Assembly: GCF_016806125.1 (NCBI RefSeq)
Contig: NZ_CP047166.1
Location: 2,170,001-2,234,000 of the forward strand
Origin: Ponticoccus alexandrii
Lineage (GTDB): Bacteria > Pseudomonadota > Alphaproteobacteria > Rhodobacterales > Rhodobacteraceae
Length of the DNA stretch: 64,000 bases
Direction: 5' to 3'
The notes below the pieces were generated by a model. The model was not told the DNA's origin. It ran no database searches and saw only the letters and a list, made by a program, of their open reading frames with translations. Every line of letters starts with the position of its first letter. Within the stretch, counting starts at the first letter, position 1. The translations under genes were made by a program, and so were the position numbers. Below, piece after piece: positions 56,013 to 64,000 of the stretch.

Positions 56013-57380
56013 ATGGCCAAAGCCGCCGCCCGTTTCGTCTGTCAGTCCTGCGGGGCCGTGACCTCCAAGTGGTCAGGCCGCTGCGAGGCCTGTGGGGAGT
56101 GGAATTCCGTCGCCGAGGAAGCGCCGCTGTCGCAGGGGCCCTCGGGCAAGACGTTGGGGCAATCGCGCGGCCGCACCCTGCCGCTGTCGGACCTCTCTGC
56201 CAAGGAGGCGCCGCCGCCGCGCACGGCCTGCCGCATCGACGAGCTGGACCGGGTGCTGGGCGGCGGTCTGGTGCCCGCCTCGGCGGTGCTGGTGGGCGGC
56301 GATCCGGGCATCGGCAAGTCGACGCTGCTGTTGCAGGGGGCTGCTGCCTTCGCCCGCGCCGGGCTGAAGGTGGTCTATATCTCAGGCGAGGAGGCCAGTG
56401 CGCAGGTGCGCCTGCGCGCGCAGCGGCTGGGCTTGCAGGACGCGCCGGTGCAACTGGCGACCGAGACCAACCTGCGCAACATCCTGACGACGCTGGACGA
56501 ACATCGCCCCGATCTGGCCATCGTCGATTCGATCCAGACCATGTGGGCCGACAATGTCGACAGCGCGCCCGGTTCCGTTTCCCAGGTGCGGGCCTCGGCG
56601 CATGAGCTGACCACCTTCGCCAAGCGCACCGGGTCCTCGGTGGTGATGGTGGGCCATGTCACCAAGGACGGCCAGATCGCCGGGCCGCGCGTGGTCGAGC
56701 ATATGGTCGACACGGTTCTTTATTTCGAGGGCGAGCGCGGCCACCAGTTCCGCATCCTGCGCTCGGTCAAGAACCGTTTCGGCCCCGCCGACGAGATCGG
56801 CGTCTTCGAAATGACCGGCGGCGGGCTGGCCGAGGTCACCAACCCCTCTGCCTTGTTCCTGTCGGAACGCGGAGAGCCCTCGCCCGGATCTGTCGTCTTC
56901 GCCGGCATCGAGGGCACGCGCCCGGTGCTGGTCGAGTTTCAGGCACTGGTGGCGCCGACGCCGCATTCGCAGCCGCGGCGGTCGGTGGTGGGCTGGGACG
57001 GCTCACGCCTCGCGATGATCCTCGCGGTCCTCGAATCGCGCTGCGGCATCCCGTTTTCGGGCCTCGACGTCTACCTCAATGTCGCGGGCGGGTTGCGTGT
57101 CAGCGAACCCGCCGCCGATCTGGCGGTCGCCGCCGCCCTGCTTTCCGCGCGCGAAGACGTCAGCCTTCCGCCGGAAACCGTGGTTTTCGGAGAAATCTCG
57201 CTATCCGGCGCGCTCCGCCCGGTCAGCCAGTCCGAAAACAGGTTGAAAGAGGCGCAAAAACTTGGTTTCTCCACCGCGATCCTGCCGAAGGGCGGCAAGC
57301 CCGGCTCTGCGGGCGACATGACGCTGTCCCTGATGGGCGACCTGACCACATTCGTGGGCGATGTCTTCGGCGCAGGCTGA
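56013..57380 (+). CDS. radA: DNA repair protein RadA
   Basis: RadA/Sms (455 residues), a helicase-like recombination factor. The N-terminal zinc finger CQSCGAVTSKWSGRCEACGEW is complete. Walker A is GGDPGIGKSTLL, the RadA-specific KNRFG lies in SVKNRFGPADEIGVF, and the C-terminal Lon-like domain ends with SLPPETVVFGEISLSG. The start follows AAGGAGGCCCG. It begins the radA-cvpA pair. Confidence 0.95.
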   Translation: MAKAAARFVCQSCGAVTSKWSGRCEACGEWNSVAEEAPLSQGPSGKTLGQSRGRTLPLSDLSAKEAPPPRTACRIDELDRVLGGGLVPASAVLVGGDPGIGKSTLLLQGAAAFARAGLKVVYISGEEASAQVRLRAQRLGLQDAPVQLATETNLRNILTTLDEHRPDLAIVDSIQTMWADNVDSAPGSVSQVRASAHELTTFAKRTGSSVVMVGHVTKDGQIAGPRVVEHMVDTVLYFEGERGHQFRILRSVKNRFGPADEIGVFEMTGGGLAEVTNPSALFLSERGEPSPGSVVFAGIEGTRPVLVEFQALVAPTPHSQPRRSVVGWDGSRLAMILAVLESRCGIPFSGLDVYLNVAGGLRVSEPAADLAVAAALLSAREDVSLPPETVVFGEISLSGALRPVSQSENRLKEAQKLGFSTAILPKGGKPGSAGDMTLSLMGDLTTFVGDVFGAG

Positions 57381-57420
57381 GACGGCAGGCAAGACAAAAG
57401 AAGAAAGGCGAGCGAGGCTG

Positions 57421-57999
57421 ATGGAAGGCTTTACCGTTGTCGACGGCGCAGTGGGCGTCATCATCGTGCTCTCGGCCCTGCTGGCCTATTCGCGCGGTCT
57501 GGTCCGGGAACTCATGGCGATTCTCGGCTGGGTCGCGGCGGCCATCGTGGCCTTCATGTTCGCCGCGCAGGTGCAACCGCTGGTCAAGGAAATCCCCGTC
57601 GTCGGCGAGTTCCTGTCGGACAGCTGCGAGCTGTCGGTGATCGCCGCCTTCGCCGCCGTCTTCACCGTGGCGCTGGTGGTGGTGTCGCTGTTCACGCCGC
57701 TGTTCTCGTCGCTGATCCAGCGCTCGGCCCTTGGCGGGCTGGATCAGGCTCTGGGGTTCCTCTTCGGCGTGGCGCGCGGCATCCTCCTGGTGGCGATCGG
57801 CTTCTTCGTCTACCAGACGGTGATCACCGCGCAGGACATTCCCGCCATCAACGACTCGCGCTCCGCCGCCGTCTTCTCGCGCTTCACCGGCCGCATCGAG
57901 GAACAGAACCCCGAGCAGGCCCTGGGGTGGATCACCACCCAGTACGAGGCGCTCGTGAGCGTCTGCGAAGCCCCCGCCGCGCCCGTTTCCGGCAGCTGA
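57421..57999 (+). CDS. CvpA-family membrane protein
   Basis: Protein of 192 residues with four hydrophobic segments (about 7-25, 31-48, 67-90, 103-125), as in CvpA proteins linked with colicin V production and with cell-envelope roles. The ATG at 57421 matches the family start MEGFTVVDG. In many relatives radA-cvpA-purF run together, as here, but the reverse-strand hydrolase fusion and a small gene have come between cvpA and purF. Confidence 0.85.
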   Translation: MEGFTVVDGAVGVIIVLSALLAYSRGLVRELMAILGWVAAAIVAFMFAAQVQPLVKEIPVVGEFLSDSCELSVIAAFAAVFTVALVVVSLFTPLFSSLIQRSALGGLDQALGFLFGVARGILLVAIGFFVYQTVITAQDIPAINDSRSAAVFSRFTGRIEEQNPEQALGWITTQYEALVSVCEAPAAPVSGS

Positions 58000-58049
58000 G
58001 GTCGCGGGGCACCCTGCCCCGCCGCTTATCGCAGAACCGGCATTGCCCG

Positions 58050-59258
58050 TCAGTCCGCGAGGAATGCATCCACCGCGTCCATGAGCCGGGCAAAGCCCGG
58101 CTCGTCCGGCATCAGGATGTGGTTCTGCCCTTCCAGCGGCAGCAATAGCGCGTCCGGCAGATGTTGCATCAGATGCTGCGCCTGTCCGAAGGGATGCAGG
58201 CTTTCGTGGCGAACATGGGCAACCAGAACCGGACAGCGGACCTGCGCCAGCACCGGCGTCACCTCGAAACGCGCGATCACCGAGCGGATCTCGACCGCGC
58301 GCTCGGCGCTGGCTGAATCGCACTGCAGATCGACGAAGGCGCGCACCTGTTCGGGGCTGGCCGTGGGCAGGAAGAGCGAGACGAAGGCCCGCATGTAGCC
58401 GCCTTCGGGCTGGCCCCAGCCCAGCCGCAGCATGGTCTCCATGGCATCGGTCATGCCCGCATTCTCCGCCCCGGGGCGCATCGCCGCCCCCTGCGCCCAA
58501 CCGCCATAGCTGACGATCCGGCGCACCCGGTCGGGATGGCGCGCGGCAAAGGTCAGGCTGACCGGAACGCTCTGGGACGAGGCAAAGATATCGAATCGAT
58601 CCAGCCCCGCCGCATCGGCCACGCAGGCGAGGTCGTCGACGAAGGCGTCCAGAGACTGTCGCCCGCAGGCGGGGCCGGAAACACCGGTGCCCCGGCAGTC
58701 GTAGCGCACCAGATGGCGCCCCCGTCCCATCCGCTCCAGCCAGGGGCCCCAGATCGGGCTGTCCGGATCGCGGTCGAGATTGGTCAACCAATGGCCCGCC
58801 CGCAACAGCGGCGGCCCCTCGCCGCTGGCACTCCATGCAAGACGGCTGCCATCCGTCGCCGTGGCCATGCGCATCCGCCCCGGCGTCGCAAGGCGGGGTG
58901 GCGGCGCCACAACCGGCGGTTCCGGCGCGATGGCCTCCGGTTCGGCTGGGGCGCAGCGGACCTCGGGCACCAGTTCCAGCCCGACACGCGGCACCGTGCG
59001 GATGATCGCCTGCGCGCGACCCGTATCGCCGACGGCGGCGCGGGCGGCACTGATGCGGGCGCCGATCGTCGCCTCGGACACGATCTGCCCCTTCCAGACG
59101 CGCTCTATCAGGGTGTCCTTGCTGACCACGGTCCCGGCCCGCTCGGCCAGCAGCACCAGCAGCGCGAAGACCTGCGGCTCGACATGCACCGGCGCGCCCT
59201 CGCGGGTCAGCCGGTGACGCGCAAGGTCGAGACAGACAGAGGCGAAGCGATATTCCAT
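58050..59258 (-). CDS. Winged-helix DNA-binding domain fused to an alpha/beta-hydrolase
   Basis: Protein of 402 residues. The first 100 form an OmpR/CadC-type winged helix (YRFASVCLDLARHRLTREG, then HVEPQVFALLVLLAERAGTVVSKDTLIERVW and ISAARAAVGDTGRAQ). A Pro/Ala linker follows, then an alpha/beta-hydrolase domain (TATDGSRLAWSASGEGPPLL, DCRGTGVSG, and His in LEGQNHILMPDEP). The nucleophile elbow reads FASSQSVPVSL, so the usual second Gly is missing but Ser remains. The architecture suggests a regulator that senses a small molecule by a hydrolase-fold domain. Start chosen at 59258; 59276 is possible. Confidence 0.78.
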   Translation of the reverse strand: MEYRFASVCLDLARHRLTREGAPVHVEPQVFALLVLLAERAGTVVSKDTLIERVWKGQIVSEATIGARISAARAAVGDTGRAQAIIRTVPRVGLELVPEVRCAPAEPEAIAPEPPVVAPPPRLATPGRMRMATATDGSRLAWSASGEGPPLLRAGHWLTNLDRDPDSPIWGPWLERMGRGRHLVRYDCRGTGVSGPACGRQSLDAFVDDLACVADAAGLDRFDIFASSQSVPVSLTFAARHPDRVRRIVSYGGWAQGAAMRPGAENAGMTDAMETMLRLGWGQPEGGYMRAFVSLFLPTASPEQVRAFVDLQCDSASAERAVEIRSVIARFEVTPVLAQVRCPVLVAHVRHESLHPFGQAQHLMQHLPDALLLPLEGQNHILMPDEPGFARLMDAVDAFLAD

Positions 59259-59425
59259 GGCACCAGCTAACCGCAAAGCGCGCGCCCGACCAAGACCGCA
59301 CCAGGGTCCTTTGGAAAATCACAAGGGTTTCTCGAGGAAACCGCAAGGCGGTCTTCAAGCGCGGCGGCGGAGCGCCTGCCATCCTGGGGACACAGCGACA
59401 CACAGCCCCGTAAGGAGACCCAGCC

Positions 59426-59602
59426 ATGAAGATCACCGAAACCCCGATCCGCCTGCGCCGCGACGGCAGCATCGACACCGCCTACTACATGCAGCGCGGC
59501 CGCGTCCTGCGCAGCCAGGCGGCGCATGACCTTGTTACGGCGCGGCAGGAAACAACGCGCGCGCGCCATCGCGGGTGGCTGTGGGGGATGCTGCCAATTT
59601 GA
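59426..59602 (+). CDS. Small conserved-looking protein (58 aa)
   Basis: 58 codons ending TGA, preceded by a clear Shine-Dalgarno (AAGGAGA, 8 nt before the ATG). The protein is basic, with MKITETPIRLRRDGSIDTAY and an YYMQRGRVLRSQAAHDL segment reminiscent of short alphaproteobacterial proteins near DUF1127 genes. No function can be assigned. It is followed by a structured GC hairpin (59634-59680). It lies between the hydrolase fusion and purF and is divergent from the fusion gene. Confidence 0.6.
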   Translation: MKITETPIRLRRDGSIDTAYYMQRGRVLRSQAAHDLVTARQETTRARHRGWLWGMLPI

Positions 59603-59633
59603 AGTACAGGGAACGGATGGCACCGCGGGCCGT

Positions 59634-59680
59634 CCCGGCCCGGTCACCGAAAACCCCGAGGGGGTTCTCCGGCGGCCGGG
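59634..59680 (+). terminator. Hairpin after the 58-aa gene
   Basis: Outer stem CCCGGCC / GGCCGGG with an inner imperfect stem around AAAACCCC-GAG-GGGGTTCTC. No T tract; could end the small gene's transcript. Confidence 0.45.
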
Positions 59681-59782
59681 CAACAGGCATCCGGGGGCCT
59701 GCGACCGGAACACGCGGATCACGTCTGTGATAGTTCCGTGACACGGGAGATGATACGGCCTAAGTAGGCCCCGTAAGCAGCC

Positions 59783-61276
59783 ATGGATTCGGAGCGCGCC
59801 TTGTCCGACCGCCACATGCCCCCAGCCCATCCCTTCGATGACGACAAGCTCCGCGAGGAGTGCGGCGTTTTCGGCGTCGTGGGTGTCACCGATGCCGCCA
59901 ACTTCGTGGCGCTGGGGCTTCATGCCCTTCAGCACCGCGGACAGGAAGCCGGGGGGATTGTTTCGTATCACCCCGACAAGGGCGGCTTCAATTCCGCCAG
60001 ACGCTTCGGCTACGTCCGCGACAACTTTACCAAGCAGTCGCTGATGGAGACCCTGCCCGGCAGCCTTGCCATCGGACACGTCCGCTATTCGACCGCCGGG
60101 TCGAAGGGCCAGACCGCGATCCGCGACGTGCAGCCCTTCTTCGGCGAGTTCTCGATGGGTGGCGCGGCGATTGCCCATAACGGCAACATCACCAATGCCA
60201 ACGCGCTTCGGCGCGAACTGATCGAGCGCGGCTCGATCTTCCAGTCGTCCAGCGACAGCGAATGCATCATTCACCTGATGGCCCGCTCGCTGCAGCGCGA
60301 CATTCCCAGCCGGATGGAAGACGCGCTGCGCCGGGTCGAAGGCGCCTTCAGCGTCGTCGCCATGACGCGGACCAAGCTGATCGGTGTGCGCGACCCGCTG
60401 GGCGTGCGTCCGCTGGTGCTGGGCAGGATCGGCGACGGCTGGTGCCTGTCGTCCGAAACCTGCGCGCTGGACATCATCGGCGCCGAATACGTGCGCGAGA
60501 TCGAGCCGGGCGAGATGGTCGTCATCACGCAGGAAAACGGCGTCGAATCGCAGCATCCCTTCCGCCCCCAGAAGTCGCGCTTCTGCATCTTCGAGCACGT
60601 CTATTTCTCGCGCCCCGATTCGATCATCGGCGGGCGCAGCGTCTACGAGACCCGCCGCCAGATCGGTGTGGAACTGGCCCGCGAGGCACCGGTCGAGGCA
60701 GATCTCGTCTGCCCCGTCCCGGACAGTGGCACCCCCGCCGCCATCGGCTATGCTGCCGAAAGCGGGATTCCCTTTGGCCTCGGGATCACGCGGAACCAGT
60801 ACATGGGCCGCACCTTCATCGAACCGACCGAGCAGATCCGCAACATGGGCGTGCGGCTGAAGCTGAACGTTAACCGTGCGCTGATCCGCGACAAGCGGGT
60901 GATCCTCGTCGACGACTCGGTGGTGCGCGGCACCACCTCGCGCAAGATCAAGGAGATGATCCTCGACGCGGGCGCCGCCGAGGTGCACTTCCGCATCGCC
61001 TCGCCACCCACCGCCTGGCCCTGTTTCTACGGCGTCGACACCCCCCAGCGGGAAATGCTGCTGGCCGCCACCATGTCCGAGGACGAGATGTGCGCGCATC
61101 TGGGCGTGGATTCGCTGAAGTTCATCTCGCTGGACGGTCTGTACCGCGCGGTGGGCGAATCCGGCGGGCGCGACCCGGCGCGGCCGCAGTATTGCGATGC
61201 CTGTTTCTCGGGCGAGTACCCGGTCGAACCGGCGGACATGATCAAGCAGGGCTTCAAGCTGAAGGCTGCCGAGTAA
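59783..61276 (+). CDS. purF: Amidophosphoribosyltransferase
   Basis: PurF (497 residues), the first committed enzyme of purine synthesis. A short propeptide precedes the catalytic Cys27 in LREECGVFGV, which would become N-terminal after cleavage. The glutaminase domain has HVRYSTAGSK and IAHNGNITN. The phosphoribosyltransferase domain has the PRPP loop VILVDDSVVRGTTS (about 373-386). An ATG at 59816 could also be the start. Two palindromes, ATCACGTCTGTGAT and CCGTGACACGG (59719-59746), lie upstream and may be regulatory. Confidence 0.95.
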   Translation: MDSERALSDRHMPPAHPFDDDKLREECGVFGVVGVTDAANFVALGLHALQHRGQEAGGIVSYHPDKGGFNSARRFGYVRDNFTKQSLMETLPGSLAIGHVRYSTAGSKGQTAIRDVQPFFGEFSMGGAAIAHNGNITNANALRRELIERGSIFQSSSDSECIIHLMARSLQRDIPSRMEDALRRVEGAFSVVAMTRTKLIGVRDPLGVRPLVLGRIGDGWCLSSETCALDIIGAEYVREIEPGEMVVITQENGVESQHPFRPQKSRFCIFEHVYFSRPDSIIGGRSVYETRRQIGVELAREAPVEADLVCPVPDSGTPAAIGYAAESGIPFGLGITRNQYMGRTFIEPTEQIRNMGVRLKLNVNRALIRDKRVILVDDSVVRGTTSRKIKEMILDAGAAEVHFRIASPPTAWPCFYGVDTPQREMLLAATMSEDEMCAHLGVDSLKFISLDGLYRAVGESGGRDPARPQYCDACFSGEYPVEPADMIKQGFKLKAAE

Positions 61277-61606
61277 AGCCAGCCACCGCCAGAATTTTTC
61301 AGCGGCCGCCCCCGGGGCGGCCGTTTTTTCGTGCGTCGCTGGCAACGCGTCCCGGGGGCGGCAGCGCCCGCCGACCGACGCGCCACCGTACCACGCCGAC
61401 CGCCCCCAACACGCGGCGCGGCCTTGCCATACAGGGCCTGCGCCTGCGGCACGCCGTCGCCCCGCGCGGCCTTCTGCCGATGATTTCGCGGGCTTCGGCA
61501 CCCGGGCGCGCATGCGCCGCGGGCTGTCTTTCGCACATGCAGCAAGGCTTGTATCAGCCCCCATCGCGCCGCGGACAGCGGCCTCCAGAGACACCGGGAC
61601 CAGCAC
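61277..61606. other. Intergenic region purF-61607 gene
   Basis: 330 nt. After the purF terminator (61303-61329) nothing is recognisable except a GC-rich stretch with scattered short inverted repeats; a weak promoter may lie near 61530-61560. Confidence 0.5.
61303..61329 (+). terminator. purF intrinsic terminator
   Basis: CGGCCGCC / GGCGGCCG perfect 8-bp stem with a 5-nt loop, followed by six Ts (61324-61329). Confidence 0.88.
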
Positions 61607-61936
61607 ATGATACTGACCAAATCCCTCCGCCCTCTTGCCCGTCCCGACGGGTTCGACAGCCGCGCCGCGCAGGTCGTCCCCGCCGCCGCCAGCAACGACA
61701 CCGTGGCCCAGGCCGCCACGACCAGCGCGCCGATCCCGCGCGCCAAACCCATGCTCATCGGCATCTTCGGCAGTTCCGAGGATGCCTCTGCACTTGTCCG
61801 CCTGCCCTCCGGCAAGATCGCCGAAGTCACGAAAGGCTCTCGCATCGGTCCCGATACCGTCGTGGCGGTGGCCGAGGACTCGATCATCCTTCAGCGGGGC
61901 AACAAGGCGCACCGCCTCTCGATGCCGGACGCTTGA
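61607..61936 (+). CDS. Small PilP/GspC-like protein of unknown role
   Basis: Protein of 109 residues. An N-terminal disordered part (about 1-45) is followed by a compact beta domain (LIGIFGSSEDASALVRLPSG, GKIAEVTKGSRIGPDTVVAV, EDSIILQRGNKAHRLSMP). This layout resembles the small domains of type II secretion GspC or pilus PilP proteins, but the protein lacks a signal peptide and no secretion genes are near, so this is weak. It is followed by an SDR 31 nt downstream. Confidence 0.55.
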   Translation: MILTKSLRPLARPDGFDSRAAQVVPAAASNDTVAQAATTSAPIPRAKPMLIGIFGSSEDASALVRLPSGKIAEVTKGSRIGPDTVVAVAEDSIILQRGNKAHRLSMPDA

Positions 61937-61967
61937 CCTTGGCGCCAAAGCCGCTGAAAAGCGCCCC

Positions 61968-62603
61968 ATGACACGGATCGCTCTTATCACCGGCGCCTCG
62001 CGCGGACTGGGCTTTGCCCTCGCAGAGGCGCTTTCGCCCGAGTATCACATCGTCGCCGTGGCCCGCACGGTCGGCGGTCTCGAGGACCTCGACGACCGCA
62101 TCAAGGCCAAGGGCGGAGAGGCGACGCTGGCGCCAATGGACGTGTGCAACCGCGATGCCATGGCGCATCTGTGCCGGTCGATCCACGACCGCTGGGGCGG
62201 CATAGGTCTTTGGGCGCACACGGCTGTTCACGCGGCCCCCCTGACGCCCGCACCGCATATGGACGCCAAGGACTGGAAGAAGTCGGTGACCACCAATATC
62301 GATGCCATGGGCCACCTGATCCCCTTCGTTGCGCCGCTTCTGGGCGATGACGGCACCGCGCTTTTCTTCGACGACCCGCACGGAGGAGAGAAGTTCTACG
62401 GCCACTACGGCACCACCAAGGCGGCGCAGATCGCGCTGGCCCGGTCCTGGGCGGCAGAGCAGGAAAACTTCGGCCCGCGCATTCGCATCCTGACGCCCCA
62501 GCCGATGGAAACCCACACCCGCGCCCGGTTTCATCCCGGCGAGGACCGCGCCCCGCTGGCGCAGCCCTCGGCAGAGGCCGCGCGTCTGCTGTCCTTGCTC
62601 TAG
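61968..62603 (+). CDS. Short-chain dehydrogenase/reductase
   Basis: Protein of 211 residues, shorter than classical SDRs. Cofactor motif LITGASRGLGFALAEAL at residues 6-22, catalytic YxxxK in KFYGHYGTTKAAQIAL. Substrate unknown. The start at 61968 gives the right N-terminus (MTRIALITGAS). In the surE region it may be part of a short operon with the preceding small gene. Confidence 0.82.
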   Translation: MTRIALITGASRGLGFALAEALSPEYHIVAVARTVGGLEDLDDRIKAKGGEATLAPMDVCNRDAMAHLCRSIHDRWGGIGLWAHTAVHAAPLTPAPHMDAKDWKKSVTTNIDAMGHLIPFVAPLLGDDGTALFFDDPHGGEKFYGHYGTTKAAQIALARSWAAEQENFGPRIRILTPQPMETHTRARFHPGEDRAPLAQPSAEAARLLSLL

Positions 62604-62714
62604 CCCCCCACATCTTGCCGCATTGCGCGCGGTGATTCCCTACAGTTGGTACGCGCCGCTTGCCCCGGCGCGCCCCTTCCCATAGGAAGGGCGCAGGGTT
62701 AGACGAGCGGTTTC

Positions 62715-63497
62715 ATGCGCATTCTCATCACCAATGACGACGGTATCAACGCCCCCGGCCTCGCGGTCCTGACAGAGATCGCGACAGAACTGGCCGGCCC
62801 CGAGGGTGCGGTCTGGACCGTCGCCCCGGCCTTCGAACAGTCAGGCGTCGGACACTGCATTTCGTATACCCACCCAACGATGATCGCACAAATGGGCGAG
62901 CGCCGCTTTGCCGCCGAAGGCAGCCCCGCGGACTGCGTTCTGGCCGGTCTGCACGATGTCCTTGCGGACAATCCACCCGACCTGATCCTGTCCGGTGTGA
63001 ACCGTGGAAACAACTCTGCCGAGAACGCGCTGTATTCCGGCACGCTGGGCGGCGCCATGGAAGGCGCGCTTCAGGGCATCCTGTCCATCGCGCTGTCGCA
63101 ATACCTTGGCCCCGACAATGTCGGAGAACCCGATCCCTTTGAATCCTCGCGAGTCCATGGCGCGCGCGTGGTGCGTCAGATCCTTGAACACGACCGCGCG
63201 GATCCGGGCTATCGGCTTTTCTACAACGTCAACTTCCCGCCCGTCCCGGCAGCGCAGGTCAAGGGCACCCGCGTCGCGGCGCAGGGTTACCGCCACGACA
63301 CGCGCTTCAGCGTAGAGCCGCACAAGTCCCCGTCCGGGCGGCGTTTTCTGTGGATCAGGGGCGGCGACCAACGGGCCGCCACCGACGCGGGCACCGATGC
63401 TGACCTCAACCTGAAGGGCTATATCAGCGTCACGCCGATGCGCGCGGACCTGACCTGCCACGCCACGCTGGACGCCTTGAGGGACCGCCTGACATGA
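62715..63497 (+). CDS. surE: 5'/3'-nucleotidase SurE
   Basis: SurE (260 residues), a metal-dependent phosphatase acting on nucleoside monophosphates and polyphosphate in stationary-phase stress. The N-terminal [19 protein letters not shown] carries the Asp-Asp metal site, and [24 protein letters not shown] the second part of the active site. Its stop overlaps the pcm start (ATGA), the classic surE-pcm arrangement. Confidence 0.95.
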   Translation: MRILITNDDGINAPGLAVLTEIATELAGPEGAVWTVAPAFEQSGVGHCISYTHPTMIAQMGERRFAAEGSPADCVLAGLHDVLADNPPDLILSGVNRGNNSAENALYSGTLGGAMEGALQGILSIALSQYLGPDNVGEPDPFESSRVHGARVVRQILEHDRADPGYRLFYNVNFPPVPAAQVKGTRVAAQGYRHDTRFSVEPHKSPSGRRFLWIRGGDQRAATDAGTDADLNLKGYISVTPMRADLTCHATLDALRDRLT

Positions 63498-64000
63498 GCT
63501 TCGACGCCGAAGCCAAGATGCAGTTCCTCTTTGCCCTCCGCTCCAAGGGCGTGACAGACACCACGGTGCTGTCGGCCATGGAAAAAGTCGATCGCGGCGC
63601 CTTCATCCGTGGCTATTTCGCCGAACGCGCCTATGAGGACATGCCCCTGCCCATCGCCTGCGGCCAGACGATATCGCAACCCTCGGTTGTGGCGCTGATG
63701 ACGCAGGCGCTGCGGGTCGGCCCCCGCGACAAGGTCTTGGAGGTCGGCACCGGCTCTGGCTATCAGGCGGCGATCCTGTCGCACCTCGCCCGGCGGGTCT
63801 ATACCGTCGACCGGCACCGCAGGCTGGTGGCCGCCTCCCGTGCGGTCTTCGATACGCTGGAGCTGACCAACATCACCGCCTTCACCGCAGACGGATCCTT
63901 CGGTCTGCCGGATCAGGCGCCCTTCGACCGCATTATCGTGACCGCCGCGGCCGAGGATCCGCCCGGGCCGCTCTTGGCCCAGCTCAAGATTGGCGGTATC
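63494..64000 (+). CDS. pcm: Protein-L-isoaspartate O-methyltransferase, 3' truncated
   Basis: 169 residues visible, cut by the window edge. The SAM motif [18 protein letters not shown] (about residues 78-95), the preceding [19 protein letters not shown] loop and a [14 protein letters not shown] motif identify PCMT, which repairs isoaspartyl residues in aged proteins. The ATG overlaps the surE stop codon by four bases. Confidence 0.94.
   Translation, partial: MSFDAEAKMQFLFALRSKGVTDTTVLSAMEKVDRGAFIRGYFAERAYEDMPLPIACGQTISQPSVVALMTQALRVGPRDKVLEVGTGSGYQAAILSHLARRVYTVDRHRRLVAASRAVFDTLELTNITAFTADGSFGLPDQAPFDRIIVTAAAEDPPGPLLAQLKIGGI

Overview
The window looks like chromosome of a Rhodobacterales (roseobacter-type) alphaproteobacterium. 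Base composition is uniformly GC-rich with strong GC3 bias. The genes and neighbourhoods are typical of that order: the agl alpha-glucoside operon, split radA/cvpA/purF, surE-pcm, a Hint_2 protein, alr next to an Mla-type ABC pair, and a MoxR/CoxE-type pair. No rRNA, tRNA, CRISPR array, phage or insertion sequence was seen. The left edge cuts a repeat protein and the right edge cuts pcm.

Layout. 1-11.4 kb is sugar uptake: aglE-F-G-A-K (minus strand) divergent from aglR (LacI family), a GH1 beta-glucosidase and glucokinase, with LacI-type operators in the divergent gap. 11.6-19.2 kb holds a DMT exporter, enolase (with a CceR/PckR-like operator), ccmE, argC (with a possible arginine leader peptide), a DUF3592-like protein, murI and a lysophospholipid-type acyltransferase. 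19.3-24 kb holds a fused indolepyruvate ferredoxin oxidoreductase, a divergent LysR regulator and a candidate small RNA with a perfect terminator. 24.3-38.8 kb holds purL, an M48 peptidase, an AlkC-like repair protein, an SDR, a Hint protein, a small Rho_N-like protein, a Tat-exported transglutaminase, RF3, an acidic-repeat OmpA protein, and CoxE/MoxR. 39.0-46.4 kb is the accessory part: a tightly packed cluster of three related glycosyltransferase units, a sulfotransferase, a degenerate sulfotransferase domain fused to one glycosyltransferase, an FkbM methyltransferase and a protein resembling an inactive alpha/beta-hydrolase. 46.6-64 kb returns to housekeeping: pyrC, pyrE, dnaB, cobS, alr, mlaE, mlaF, pqiA-like, a coiled-coil membrane protein, radA, cvpA, a winged-helix/hydrolase fusion, purF, an SDR, surE and pcm.

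Two dispersed intergenic repeat families run through the window. Family A (ten copies plus a decayed one) joins a motif close to TTCTTTGGTC-N-AAATACC to a GC-rich hairpin ending GGGGGCAGAGCCCCC; it usually sits at 3' ends of genes and twice occurs as a head-to-head pair. Family B (four loci) is an array of two or three palindromes of about 20 bp, mostly with a TTCGAA-like centre, at 22-25 bp spacing, always between two genes read in the same direction. One family B array supplies the start codon and first codons of the alkC-like gene.

The best candidates for something undescribed are the 39-46 kb glycosyltransferase/sulfotransferase cluster, the two repeat families, the candidate small RNA at 23.92-24.00 kb, and the 12-codon leader with tandem CGA codons upstream of argC. 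All functions are inferred by reading the sequence; no database search was run.
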